From contig CM060849.1 in the NCBI GenBank assembly GCA_030737835.1, forward strand, positions 6,324,001 to 6,388,000: a stretch of DNA of 64,000 nt, given 5' to 3'. The notes beneath the pieces are model-generated. The model worked only from the letters and a program-made list of their open reading frames with translations. It had not been told where the DNA came from and made no database searches. This document shows positions 25,260 to 36,099 of the stretch, piece after piece. Every line of letters begins with the position of its first letter. The stretch's first letter is position 1. Origin of the DNA: Acorus gramineus. Its lineage: Eukaryota; Streptophyta; Magnoliopsida; Acorales; Acoraceae. The translations under genes were made by a program, and so were the position numbers.

Positions 25260-25990
25260 ATCTCTGTTATGAGGGGAAAAAAATTTATTCAATAGTCCAT
25301 AAAAATATCAAGAAATTTTTTTTAAAAAAAATAAATTCTTTGATTGCAACGTACACATTTTATGTTTATCATAACAAATCTAAATAACTATTGAATTAAA
25401 TAATATCTATACCGAACTCAAACATACTATCATGTGGAAAAGTACCATTGTGCATTACTTTGATACATGGAAGAATAGAATAATTCTTAATAATAAAATA
25501 CCTTAGAGTCGATCCAAACAAGTGTGTTTCGAAGTTAGAATCCTTTTACAATTACTTGACGATGCGCGTCCAAAAGCTTAGGAACAGGAAAATAATGTAT
25601 ACAACGCAAGAGTCAGTAGGTACTAAGAATATCTAAATCTGAAAAATGTAAATTTCTTTCTGAAAAGAAGAAAGAAGCATCATAAAGTCTCACACATTTA
25701 ATACTAAGAAACCTCAAGTTCACATTATGTCTTCCTAATTCTCATTATATAAGTTTAAGGGAAAAAAGTAATAAATGACGGGACATTCTATCATGGCAGA
25801 CCTACAACTTTAGTTTTCTCTTTATTTTTTAATATTTTTTGAATGAGAAGTGGAAGGGTAGAACCTAGATTATATGAGAGCAGAATGACATCTCCAAATG
25901 TCATTGAAAATAAATATTTGACCCTAAAGAAACTATCCAAAACTTTTTTTAATCTCATTTTTCTCTCATAAAGTAATAGAGGCAAATCTA
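25260..25990. other. non-coding Helitron sequence upstream of Rep
   Basis: AT-rich sequence between the Rep N-terminus and the first long direct repeat. No coding similarity was seen. Confidence 0.4.
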
Positions 25991-25997
25991 CCTAATT

Positions 25998-27472
25998 AAA
26001 CAAATAGATATGAACTTAAAGAGATAAATCCACCTAATGCCCCGACATTAAAACCACACCAATCCTTAAAAGTTTCTTTAAAACTGTGAACAAAAGAACA
26101 TCAACAACACCAATACTATCATATTAATAGTAAAGACACCAAAAATCCAATTGGGTGGTACTTAGAGTACGCTAATCATTTAAATCAGTATACCCACACC
26201 AAAAGAAAACAACAGAGCAACTAAAATCAACACCCACCTCATTTCAGAACCGAAACAACCACCACCTACATAAGAACATCTCCATCTCTATTATAATCAC
26301 ACCAAAATCTCAACTTTACTGAAAATAAAAACAATAACACCCGACCTCAACTCCAACCAAGCAGTCTATTCTTGAGAAAACTAAACCTCCACCTCTATTA
26401 TAATCACACCAAACTCAATAAACAGAAAAAATTGTATGTAACAGAACTCATTAAGCAAAACTCCACTAACCGCATTCATTAAACATAACAAATAATTTTG
26501 CATCGATAATTTACCTGAATTCATTGTCATATAACATCGATAATTTACCTACATAAGAACATCTCCATCTCTATTATAAATCACACCAAAATCTCAACTT
26601 TACTGAAAATAAAAACAACACCTGACCTCAACTCCAACCAAGCAGTCTATTCTTGAGAAAACTAAACCTCCACCTCTATTATAATCATAGCAAACTCAAT
26701 AAACAGGAAATATTGTATGTAACAGAACTCATTAAACAAAACTCAACTAACCGCATTCATTAAACAAAACAAATAATTTTGCATCGATGATTTACCTGAA
26801 TTCATTGTCTTATAACATAACAAACGGATGCAATGATTAACAAATTTAAGATATGATATGCCTAAAACTATTTGAGACGCCACCCATTCAATGAGGGAGA
26901 TTGCTTTCGGGGTAAATTGGATAGTCAATCCACAAAATGACATGAGATGACTTGAAAACATTCATCTAGTCAAAACACTGAATACATATAAGCATAATTG
27001 AAATACATAATTTTGCATCGATATTTTTCTCAGAAATCATTATCAAAATGAAATACCTTTTCTTCCACCAACTTGTTTGACTCCTGAATTTGCAACTTCT
27101 GGAGACACCAAAGAATAGCACTGTAAGCCTTAGAATTACAGAAAAAATGCATGTTCTATTAAAAAATAAAATTGCAACACCAAAAATCATTTGAGAGAGA
27201 GAAAGAATGAGAGAGACAGCGTTAAGTTTCTGATTAAAATAATAGTAACTGGAGCATAAACCAATAAAAATAAGAAATCCATATGAGTAGGCGGAAAAAA
27301 GCCAACCAAAGCACATCCACAACACACTTTAAAAAATAATATAATAAACAAATGGAAACTGTATAATGTGTGATTTTGTTGGGCTGGACCAAAATAAGTA
27401 ATAACATATTTAAAATAATATGAACAAATCTAAAACTTAAGAGAAACAAAAAAACTACTGAGTAGCATACGG
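25998..27472. repeat. long direct repeat, copy A (about 1.47 kb)
   Basis: Begins near GATATGAACTTAAAGAGATAAATC and ends near AAAACTACTGAGTA. It is near-identical to copy B at about 27990-29148, in the same orientation. Copy A is longer because it holds an internal tandem duplication of about 270 bp (26268-26535 repeated from about 26552). Splice-like junctions occur on the minus strand (for example AAAAG-GTATTTC near 27050), so the repeat may hold captured gene pieces, but I could not name the gene. Confidence 0.8.
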
Positions 27473-27517
27473 AAAGATGCTATGATATCATTTCTTTTGC
27501 TTGTTTTAATGATTCAG

Positions 27518-27613
27518 GCTACGAGTGCCGGCCTGAAAGAGCAGGAAGCAATCAATTTCTTGGAGAAGAAAATGAAGAATGACCCAGCATTGTCATATGA
27601 GGAGATTGTTCAG
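27518..27613 (+). pseudogene. captured exon of a 20S proteasome alpha-6 (PAA/PSMA6-type) gene
   Basis: A 96-nt plus-strand block is bounded by TTTTAATGATTCAG (acceptor) and GTGTTTCCCT (donor) and is open for 32 residues. It reads ATSAGLKEQEAINFLEKKM and continues KNDPALSYEEIVQ. I recognise this as an inner segment of proteasome subunit alpha type-6, in the C-terminal half of the protein, which forms part of the outer ring of the 20S core. Intron-like sequence flanks it on both sides. The expected next exon (TAISALQ-like) is not found up to copy B. It lies between two direct repeats inside the Helitron, on the strand opposite to Rep, so it is captured host sequence and not a working gene. Confidence 0.8.
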
Positions 27614-27989
27614 GTGTTTCCCTAGATTGATTATTTTCTGAAACTGTTTCTTGTTTGGAGTGGTACAGTATATATGGCAATTTGCAATTTGTGCTATAGT
27701 AGAATTATTTTATTACATCACGCTGGAGAACAATATGAAATGAGAAGGTGTAATTGGAAATATCACACTTCACTCTGCATTCAATCTAATCCATTATCAG
27801 ACGCAAATCACTTTTCATTTACTGTATATTTGAAAACACGAGTTGAATTTACGCCTATATTTGTGAAAGTAATAGGCTGCTCATCATCTTCATAGCCAAA
27901 ACTGATATGTCTCCTAAAAAACTATCGGCATTGAATTTTGCTCACTTGATAAACATACAAACTTTGCTAGTAAAGTCAAAAAAAAAAGA

Positions 27990-29148
27990 AAAAAGATATG
28001 AACATAAAGAGATAAATCAACCTAATGCCCCGACATTAAAACTACACCAATCCTTAAAAGTTTCTTTAAAACTATGAATAAAAGAACATCAACAATACCA
28101 ATACTATCATATTCATAGTAATTGGGTGGTACTTAGAGTACGCTAATCATTTAAATCAGTATACCCACACCAAAAGAAAACAACAGAGCAACTGAAACCC
28201 ACACCCACCTCATTTCAGAACCGAAACAACCACCACCTACATAAGAACATCTCCATCTCTATTATAATCACACCAAAATCTCAACTTTACTGAAAATAAA
28301 AACAATAACACCCGACCTCAACTCCAACCAAGCAGTCTATTCTTGAGAAAACTAAACCTCCACCTCTATTATAATCACACCAAACTCAATAAACAGGAAA
28401 TATTGTATGTAACAGAACTCATTAAACAAAACTCAACTAACCGCATTCATTAAACATAACAAATAATTTTGCATCGATGATTTACCTGAATTCATTGTCT
28501 TATAACATAACAAACGGATGCAATGATTAACAAATTTAAGATATGATATGCCTAAAACTATTTGAGACGCCACCCATTCAATGAGGGAGATTGCTTTCGG
28601 GGTAATTTGGATAGTCAATCCACAAAATGACATGAGATGACTTAAAAACATTCATCTAGTCAAAACACTGAATACATATAAGCATAATTGAAATACATAA
28701 TTTTGCATCGATATTTGTCTCAGAAATCATTGTCAAAATGAAATACCTTTTCTTCCACCAACTTGTTGACTCCTGAATTTGCAACTTCTGGAGACACCAA
28801 AGAACAACACTGTAAGCCTCAGAATTGCAGAAAAAATGCATGTTCTATTAAAAAAATAAAATTGGCAGCACCAAAAATCATTTGAGAGAGAGAAAGAATG
28901 AGAGAGGCAGCGTTAAGTTTCTGATGAAAATAATAGTAACCGAAGCATAAATCAATAAAAATAAGAAATCCATATGAGTAGGCGGAAAAAACCCAACCAA
29001 AGCACATCCACAACACACTTTAGAAAAAAATATAATAGACAAATGGAAACTGTATAATGTGTGTTTTTGTTGGGGTGGACCAAAATAAGTAATAACATAT
29101 TTAAAATAATATGAACAAATCTAAAACTTAAGAAAAAAAAAACCCTAC
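27990..29148. repeat. long direct repeat, copy B (about 1.16 kb)
   Basis: Second copy of the repeat at 25998-27472, with only scattered substitutions and small indels and without the inner tandem duplication. The pair encloses the captured proteasome exon. Open frames in both copies correspond to each other but match no family I recognise. Confidence 0.8.
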
Positions 29149-29377
29149 TGAGTAAAATCTTAAAGTGAACCCCAAAAAAATTATAAGATAAAAAAGGAAT
29201 TGAGAATCCAAAATTACAAAAATTTATAGAACAAGGAAACAAATTCCACATCTAAAACACACGAGAAAACGGAGAAAATACCAAATTAAAAATTGAAGTG
29301 GAAACAATTGAAGACAACAATTCATAAATTAAACAAAATAAATCATAATCCATAACCCAAAACAGAAGCTAACATAC

Positions 29378-29452
29378 CTTCGAAGATCTGAGCAGCAAAG
29401 GAAGGGGGATGAAAACAAACAAAGAAGAGTGGTCAGAGCAACTGGTCGGCAT
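29378..29452 (-). other. possible captured first exon of an unidentified gene
   Basis: The minus strand has an ATG at 29452 (MPTSCSDHSS...) opening 25 codons up to a strong donor, TCGAAG-GTATGTTAG, at 29378-29377. The upstream sequence looks like a C/T-rich plant 5' leader. It could be the first exon of a gene whose other pieces lie in copy B. The product is not recognised, and the ATG may be incidental. Confidence 0.3.
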
Positions 29453-29689
29453 TTTCGCGAAGATGAAGGGAGTTGATTCGGAGAGGGGCACGAAGGGTTG
29501 CAGCGTTCCGTTGATGTTCTGTGTTGGATGAAAATATATGTGTGTGTTTTTTTTTATGAGGATATGAGAAGGCGAGGCAACAAGAAATATGTTATGTTAT
29601 TTAATGTAGTGTTATTTTATAAGTGGAGACATGTAATGTAATGTTATTTTATTATTTATCATTTGATGTATATATTAATATATTCATAT

Positions 29690-30690
29690 ATTATATCTAA
29701 AATAAGCATCATTTAGGTATCTAAAATAAGCTTTATTTGGGGTATCTAAGATAAGCATCATTTGAAGTATTTATTTATATATTCATTTTTAATATCTAAA
29801 ATATTGTTTGTTTATCTAAAATATAGTTTGTTATATAAAATAAGCATCATTTGGGGTATCTAAAATAAGCATTAGTTAGGGTCTTTTTTTTTTCACATGT
29901 TATATCTCAAATAAGCATCATTTGGGGTATTTATTTATACATTCAATATTTATATCTAAAATATCATTTGTTATATCTAAAATAAGCATCATTTGGGGCA
30001 TCAGTTAGGGTTTTTATTTATTTGTTCATATGTTATATCTCAAATAAGCATCATTTGGGGTATCTAAAATCAGCATCATTTGGGGTATTTATTTATACAT
30101 TCAATATTTATATCTAAAATATCATTTGTTATATCTAAAATATTATTTATTATATCTAAAATAAGTATCATTTTGGGTATCTAAAATAAACATCATTTGG
30201 GATATTGATATTTATTTATACATTCAATATTTATATCTAAAATATTGTTTGTTATATCTAAAATATTATTTGTTATATCTTAAATAAGTATCATTTTGGG
30301 TATCTAAAATAAACATCATTTGGGATATTGATGGAAATTGCAGATTTGATAAGGGCATGTAAAATAAGCATCATTTGGGGCATGAATGGAATTTGCATAT
30401 TTGATAAGGACATGGATGGAATTTATAGATTTGATAAAGATTTGGGGCATGGATGGAATTTGAAGATTTGATAAGGGTATTTATGTCAACTGAATGTTTT
30501 TTCCAGATTGGTGGTATGGATGAAATTTATAGATTTGATAAAGATTTGGGGCATGGATGGAATTTAAAGATTTGATAAGGGTATTTATGTCAACTGAATG
30601 TTTAGATTTGATAAAGATTTGGGGCATGTATGGAATTTGAAGATTTGATAAGGGTATTTATGTCAACTGAATGTTTTTTTCAGATTGGTG
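29690..30690. repeat. irregular tandem array in the Helitron 5' region
   Basis: From about 29690 to 30380 the phrase ATCTAAAATAAGCATCATTTGGGGTAT and close variants recur about ten times at irregular spacing. From about 30380 to 30690 a second unit (GGCATGGATGGAATTTGAAG, TTTGATAAGGGTATTTATG and TCAACTGAATGTTTTT) recurs about three times, running to the Helitron terminus. It is non-coding. Confidence 0.75.
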
Positions 30691-30703
30691 CTTTTATATA
30701 TAG

Positions 30704-30735
30704 TATAGATATAGATATAGATATAGATATAGATT
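30704..30735. repeat. (TATAGA)n at the Helitron 5' boundary
   Basis: About five TATAGA units continue from the Helitron 5' end into the flank. On the element strand they read TCTATA repeated, so several bases could serve as the 5' end. Confidence 0.8.
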
Positions 30736-30878
30736 ATGTAGGTACATACTATTTTTTTTTTTAATGTATAGGGTTCTTGGTTTAAGAATTTATCTAGTAC
30801 CCACTTAGCTCGCTTACACTTCACATTCGACTCACCTTAACAAGTGTATATACATTGGAGATGGGGCGATGAAGGGAG

Positions 30879-31700
30879 GTGAGCTTGAGTGATAGTGGAT
30901 GTAGGGTTCGCAAGCAAAGGAGGAGGGATTTCTCGTTGAGGAGCGGAGGGTCAGGTGGGGGACACAGCATGGCACCAGAATGGTGTTTCAAGTGCCTTGG
31001 GTCAAGTCACAGAAGTTATGAATGTCGTGACCTACTCATTTCCAGGTTGTTTCGTGGAATTGGCCACAAAGTAGCACGTTGACCCTGGAGGTCTACCAAG
31101 GTTGTTCCTGCCAAGGCATGGCACCATCCATCTTGCAAACGGCTTCCAAAGTCTTTTAACCCGTGCCCGGAGATGGCGGCCCCCTGTTGCTGCACCATTG
31201 TGAGTGAATGCGAGTGGTATCCGGTTTGGGCTGACATTTATCACACTATCACAGAGCAGTGTGGTCAACACGAGTGGCACAGGGTCAGGTCGCTGGCAGG
31301 TGGTGTGTTCGTAGTGAAGATCCCCGGTCCCTCTCTCATGTCAAAGATGTTGCAAGCTAGTCATGTGAGGGGCCCGAGGGGGATGTTGGAGGTAACTACA
31401 GAGTTTGGGGCGTCAGCGGTGACACTGTATCAATGGATCCTCCTCCCCTTACACTGGATGGATGGGGATTGCCACCGGCACATCATGGTGAAGTATGGGG
31501 AGTTCGTGGAAGTTTTGAGAGTATCTCTAGACTGGTCGGGGAAGTCCATGCAAAAACATTGTGGTTGCCTCAGTTTTCTCCCCCCGGGTCCCGGTAGAGA
31601 TTTTGCTTGACCATGATGGGGAGGCTTATGTTGTCCTCATCTCTGTGGAGGGAATCCACCATGGCTCTTCATCTCCGTCTATTGCTACACAAGAGCTCTA
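30879..31700 (+). pseudogene. LINE ORF1-like nucleic-acid-binding protein, broken
   Basis: The plus strand shows a zinc knuckle, WCFKCLGSSHRSYEC (C-x2-C-x4-H-x4-C, near 30982-31030). A second knuckle (FRGIGHKVA) has lost its cysteines and runs into a TGA. From 31173 a second frame opens with the RNA-binding-like domain (VWADIYHTITEQCG... LLPLHWMDGDCHRHIMVKYGEFVEV), as in plant L1-type ORF1 proteins, and ends at 31610. Further similarity is faint to about 31700. ORF1 proteins coat LINE RNA. It sits upstream of a LINE reverse transcriptase on the same strand, so both belong to one decayed element. Stops and a frame change show it is inactive. Confidence 0.6.
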
Positions 31701-32019
31701 GGAGCCGCACCGAATGGGGATGATCGGCTCTCCCTTGGGGCCCGCACTGGCTCACTAGCTCATTTCTCCATCGAAATCATGGCTGCTCGAGGATGGCTTG
31801 GTGTCTCTACCAGATGAACTTCTGTACAACATAACGGGCCAGTCAAATGTTGTTTCTCACTAGGTCTGCAACGTTGTGTCTATCAGTGTGTAAATTTGGG
31901 GGTCTCCCGGAAGCCTGATCTTGATCCTCCTCGCAGCTGGTCGGATCACCGCTCGCAAGGTCTTCGTTGAGTCGTCCGATAGCTCCTCAGGAAGACAAAG
32001 TTTGGGTGTGATCGCCACC

Positions 32020-32378
32020 TGCTTTCTCAAAAAGTAGGAAAATTTGGTGTTTCTGTTAATTGCCTCAATGGATTAGATTGTAGGGTTCTTCTCTCTAAGC
32101 TATAGTCGACCATACATAGAGGTGAAAACGGAGAATCATTTGCTAGTTGAGAATTTGGGAAAGGGGCTGCTAAAAGGTGGGAGGGCGCCAGTTACTACAA
32201 CCTAGCCTCTTGGATCCGACAGTTGGTTTGGACTAGCCGCCTGGTATCTAGGTTCCTGTTTTTCTAAATTTGGGCAGAACCTAGGTGTGAAAGGTTTGGC
32301 TTGGCTAGGGTTAAAAGACGTTTAACTAGGGATTTAGAGAGGTTTTAAGGAGAGTAGAATTTGGTGGAAGGTGAGTTT

Positions 32379-32424
<46 letters not shown>

Positions 32425-33076
32425 AGGCTTTTAAGTGGAATGATCAAGTGAATAATTAAAGGATGCTTGATTCTTGGTTTGGTGATGAATGAAAAAGGTT
32501 TTGGTTCACCTCTATTTATAGTAAAAACGATGCAAGGGAGTTACCTCCGGGCAATAGATCATTTTGGATAATAGGGTGGTCGATTAGACCTCCCATTAGA
32601 TCTTTGTGTTCTGAAACTTGGTCCAGGCAGGGGCCGGCTACTTGGAATAGCCATCGGGCTCAGGCGGCTGGGTTTAACAACCTTCCTTGCATCAATACCT
32701 ACCATACATCCCATCTCTGACAAGCAGTGGACTAGGCCGGTTACTTGGGGTTGAGCCATAAGAGAAGGGTGGCTAAACTAAACAACTTGTCACAATGATC
32801 ACCATTAAATGATAACTTTATGTCCCCTCTTTAGGAAGCGGTTGGACGACAGTTTGTTGAAGTTAGCCGTCGGGGAGGGACGGCTACTTTGGATTAGCCA
32901 TCTCGATTCTAGCCTCTTAATTTTTTTAAGTGTTAGGCCAGACCTTCTTTCTTCTTTTTTCCCTCTAATTTTTCTAAGATAGTCTTCTATATGGTACAAA
33001 AGTGTTTTGTTTTAAATACTACTTGAGGTAATTTTCTTTCTTTTGGACTGTCAAATTTAGGGTATCTATAGTGTCA
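32020..33076 (-). mobile_element. probable LTR remnant inside the LINE region
   Basis: TG...CA bounds (TGCTTTCTC at 32020, TATAGTGTCA ending 33076) enclose a segment with a good minus-strand TATA box (CTATAAATAGAGG, about 32513-32525). Next to the left end, outside it on the minus strand, is GGTGGCGATCACACC, which may be a primer site. The layout resembles the Tat-type LTRs elsewhere in the window. No target duplication was found, so the bounds are tentative. It holds a (TC)n run at 32382-32421. Confidence 0.4.
32382..32421. repeat. (TC)20 microsatellite
   Basis: An uninterrupted run of about 20 TC units. Confidence 0.95.
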
Positions 33077-33599
33077 GAAGGTAGGGTGGAGGTAGACTTT
33101 CACATACCCCATACCCTTGATGGTGAGGAGACTGCCTCTTTGTCACACAGCTCGAGGTCTCAGTGTAACAAGTTGGCCTACAGGCACATCAGTGTTTATA
33201 AACACTTTGTGTGTTAGGCACACCCTTGTGAAGAAGACCAGGTATGTGCCAGCTGGTTTTGGATGGGTGGGTTATTTCCCCTCCTTGTGGAGGGTCCAAC
33301 TGGGACTGGGGCCATGTGTGTTCTAACCTGCCCACTAGGTCGTGCATTTCTCAACTCGTTTCAATGTCTAGTATGGGGAAGGTTCTTCTGCGTCGTTTGG
33401 AGGGCTCCCCCAGTGAGGCTTCGTTGTCTACTTCCATTCTGGCAGCCATGATGTTACCTTGATCGCGGGCTTCCTCCTTCAGGGACAAGACGTGCCAAGG
33501 GGAGGAGTGCTCTTGTGTAGTTGAGATGGGTGTATGGATCGAAGCGCTTAGTGCTCTTGTGCAGTTGACAAGGTCCCAGTTGATGACTCCTTCCTCCCT

Positions 33600-35203
33600 G
33601 GGCACTGTCTACAGGACAACTTTGTGGAGGTGCAAGAGTTGGTTTTTGCCCTACACAAGGATCGTCAGAGCGGTATTGCTTTGAAGTTGGACTTTGCAAA
33701 AGCTTATGATAGCTTGCATGGAACTTCCTCTATCATGTGTTGGCCCTCCACGAATTCAGAGAGAATTGGATTCAGATGATCACCTGTTGTATGGATTCGA
33801 CTCATGACTTGGTTCTTCTCAATGGTGTCTCTCACAGATTCTTCCCACTCAACCATGGTCTTAGTCAAGGAGACCCGTTATCCCCGATTCTCTTCGTCTT
33901 TGTAGTTAATGTGTTGAGCAGAATGTGCAGTGCCACGATGAGAGGCGATTGGTTCAGTAGCTGGCAAGTTTGGTTGGTGGACAGTGGGTGATGCTGGTGC
34001 CGTACGTCGATGAAACGATGTTGCTCTTTGATGCCTCAGTCTCGTTAGCTCAGGTGGCCCATTTCATCTCATTCTATTTTGAGCTCGTATCAAGCTTGAG
34101 CCTAACTAGTCTAAGTGCACTCTGTTCCTGATCAATGCGTCTAGTGAGCAAGTCCTCGACTTTGGCTCGTATCATGGGTTGCATGGTTTGGTCTTTCTCT
34201 CTAGAATGTTGGGCCTGCCTTTAGTTTGCGATCGTATGAAGAAATCAAATTGGAAACTGTTGGTGGAGAGATTCCAGAGGTGTCTAGCAGGGTGGCAAGG
34301 GCGGCACCTCTCTTATGGAGGCCAACTTATGCTCTTGTAGGCGGTTTTCTCGTCTCTCTCGCTCTTCTTCTTGTCAATATTTTGCATTCCGTGGGCATCC
34401 TCGAGTGTATCAAAGTTATTTGACATTGATTCTTTTGGCAAGGTGCGTGTGACGCGTCTATTAAGCCCCATCTAGTTGATTGGTCTATGGTGTGCTTGAG
34501 GAAAGAAGATGATGGCTTAAGTGTACTCGACCTCCGGGACATGAACACTGCTTTTCTCTCTAAATGGTTTTAGCAATGGTTAGCGAAACTATCCAAACTA
34601 TGGGTTCAGATCTTCAAAGACTGTTATGGTGGACAAGACATGGGAGCTTGCTATGGGAGAGAGAGTATCGGCACTCTGCACGGGGTATGTTCAAGGATCA
34701 CGAAGCATTTTCTCATGATGTCAAGTGGGAGATCGGTTTCATGGTGTAGGGAGGAATCACTGTGTGTACAGTTTCCTGAAATATTTGAGCTAGCACGTTA
34801 GCAAGAAGGCCATGTACGAGAGTTCTGGTTGAATGAGGGGGGTGTGGTCCAATGGTTGTTTCCCTGAGGTAGAGTCACAATTTAACTTGATGTCTAAGTG
34901 CCTAGCGGCATGGGGTGGGAGCTTCGGGTCATTGGCAAACATGCCGCAATGGATGCCCAACACTTCCTCTGGGTTCTTCGTCAAAAGTTGCAATGAATGG
35001 AGATGACACGGGCTCGCATCAGCCCCTCACTTGTGGGAACCCAATGCACATCTGGGGTATGAAGATACCTAGGAAGATAAAAGTCATATTGTGGCTCCTC
35101 GAACACGAGCATCTCCTCACTAAAGTCTACCGTTCGAAGTGGAGGAGAGATGAGCAAGTATCGTGTGCCCTTTGCGGTGAGGCCCCCGAATTGATTTCCC
35201 ATT
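33600..35203 (+). pseudogene. LINE ORF2 reverse transcriptase, decayed
   Basis: Successive plus-strand pieces form a non-LTR reverse transcriptase, which copies LINE RNA into the target site. Visible are GIALKLDFAKAYDSLH (near 33670), GLSQGDPLSPILFVFVVNVL (near 33860-33920), a damaged catalytic box PYVDETMLLFD (near 34000, where YADD or FADD is expected), and downstream DGLSVLDLRDMNTAFLSKW (near 34515-34565). A zf-RVT region follows (KIPRKIKVILWLLEHEHLLT, then CALCGEAPELISHLFC, near 35085-35210). Stops and frame changes are frequent and the endonuclease part is not identifiable. The zf-RVT segment is interrupted by the solo LTR and continues at 38605. Confidence 0.75.
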
Positions 35204-36099
35204 TGTTTTGTTATATATGTGTCACTTTTAACCTTCCGGTAACCGTTGGACCATTCTGACAGTTTTTCATTTTTTTCGTTTTTCGGTCGGAACCGCTAAA
35301 ATTTCGGGCTTTTAGCTATCACCCTGAGATGGAGGGCTCCGATTGAAAATCTAACTGCATATTATGTGTCCTGGTGCCATTCCAAGCCGCTCACAAAAAT
35401 TTCGTCGAATTCCGGTACGTTTCAGAATTTTGCAGTTCCGCGGCGTATCCGGGTTTTGACCGAGCGAGAAGTCATTGGGAGACTTGACTTGGTCAAAGTG
35501 GGGCCCATGACTTGGTCAAAGGTTTTTGGCTTTTTGTGTGGTTGGGTTGACTTGGGTCAAACCACACTTAAACCTCACTTAAGACCCCTTAAACCCCCCC
35601 TAAACCTAATTAGGGCTAAACTAATTAGGGGTGTGAGTATGTGTGGGGTGGGGGTGGTTATAAAGAAATCCCACGACTTCTTTCCCTCTCCTATTTATCA
35701 TCTTCTCCGAGTAAACCCTCTCTCTTCCCTCTCTTTAAACCACATTTTGACCTAGCTAGGGTGCCCAAAACCTAAAACCCAAAGAAGAGAAAGGTGAGGG
35801 GAGCTCCCGATCTATCCACCGGTGGTCTCGGATTCGAGATCCGAGGTGTTTAGCCCCTCTCACCCTCTCTTTTCTCCCCTGATTTCAGCTTTTCTTTGGC
35901 TAGGTGGAGATCTAGGTGGTGGTGGTCCTAGTGGAGGCATTTCGGTGCACGAAGAGCTCCCGATCCCCTTCCTTTCCCTCTCCTTCCTTTGGGTAAGCCT
36001 TCTTTCCTCCTCTTCCATGTTTAGATGCATGTTAGGGGGTGTATTTGGGTGTGTGGTGGCGGTTGGTGGCTGTGGGTGGTGGTTAGGGGAGGTCGGAGG

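Larger units (their letters stand above)
12915..30709 (-). mobile_element. Helitron (17.8 kb) with both termini, Rep-helicase and RPA relics, and captured sequence
   Basis: On the minus strand the element starts TCTATACTATATATAAAAG (from 30709), a typical plant Helitron 5' end. It ends with an 8-bp-stem hairpin, a 7-nt spacer and CTAG at 12918-12915. The flanking bases are A on the 5' side and T on the 3' side, as expected for AT-site insertion without duplication. Inside, in transcription order, are an AT-rich tandem array, two long direct repeats around a captured proteasome exon, the Rep and helicase coding pieces, an RPA-like gene and a non-coding 3' tail. A 2773-bp solo LTR inserted later at 13865-16637. 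All coding parts are broken. Helitrons transpose by rolling-circle replication using a HUH-type Rep fused to a PIF1-like helicase. The TCTATA hexamer repeats past the 5' end, so that boundary could shift by 6-nt steps. Confidence 0.85.

Noticed and set aside
27674..27895. Plus-strand open frame after the captured proteasome exon as its continuation
   Set aside because: It lacks any resemblance to the next segment of proteasome alpha-6 and is probably intron sequence.
29690..30690. CRISPR-like array
   Set aside because: Repeat spacing is irregular, units are variable, and this is a plant nuclear Helitron.
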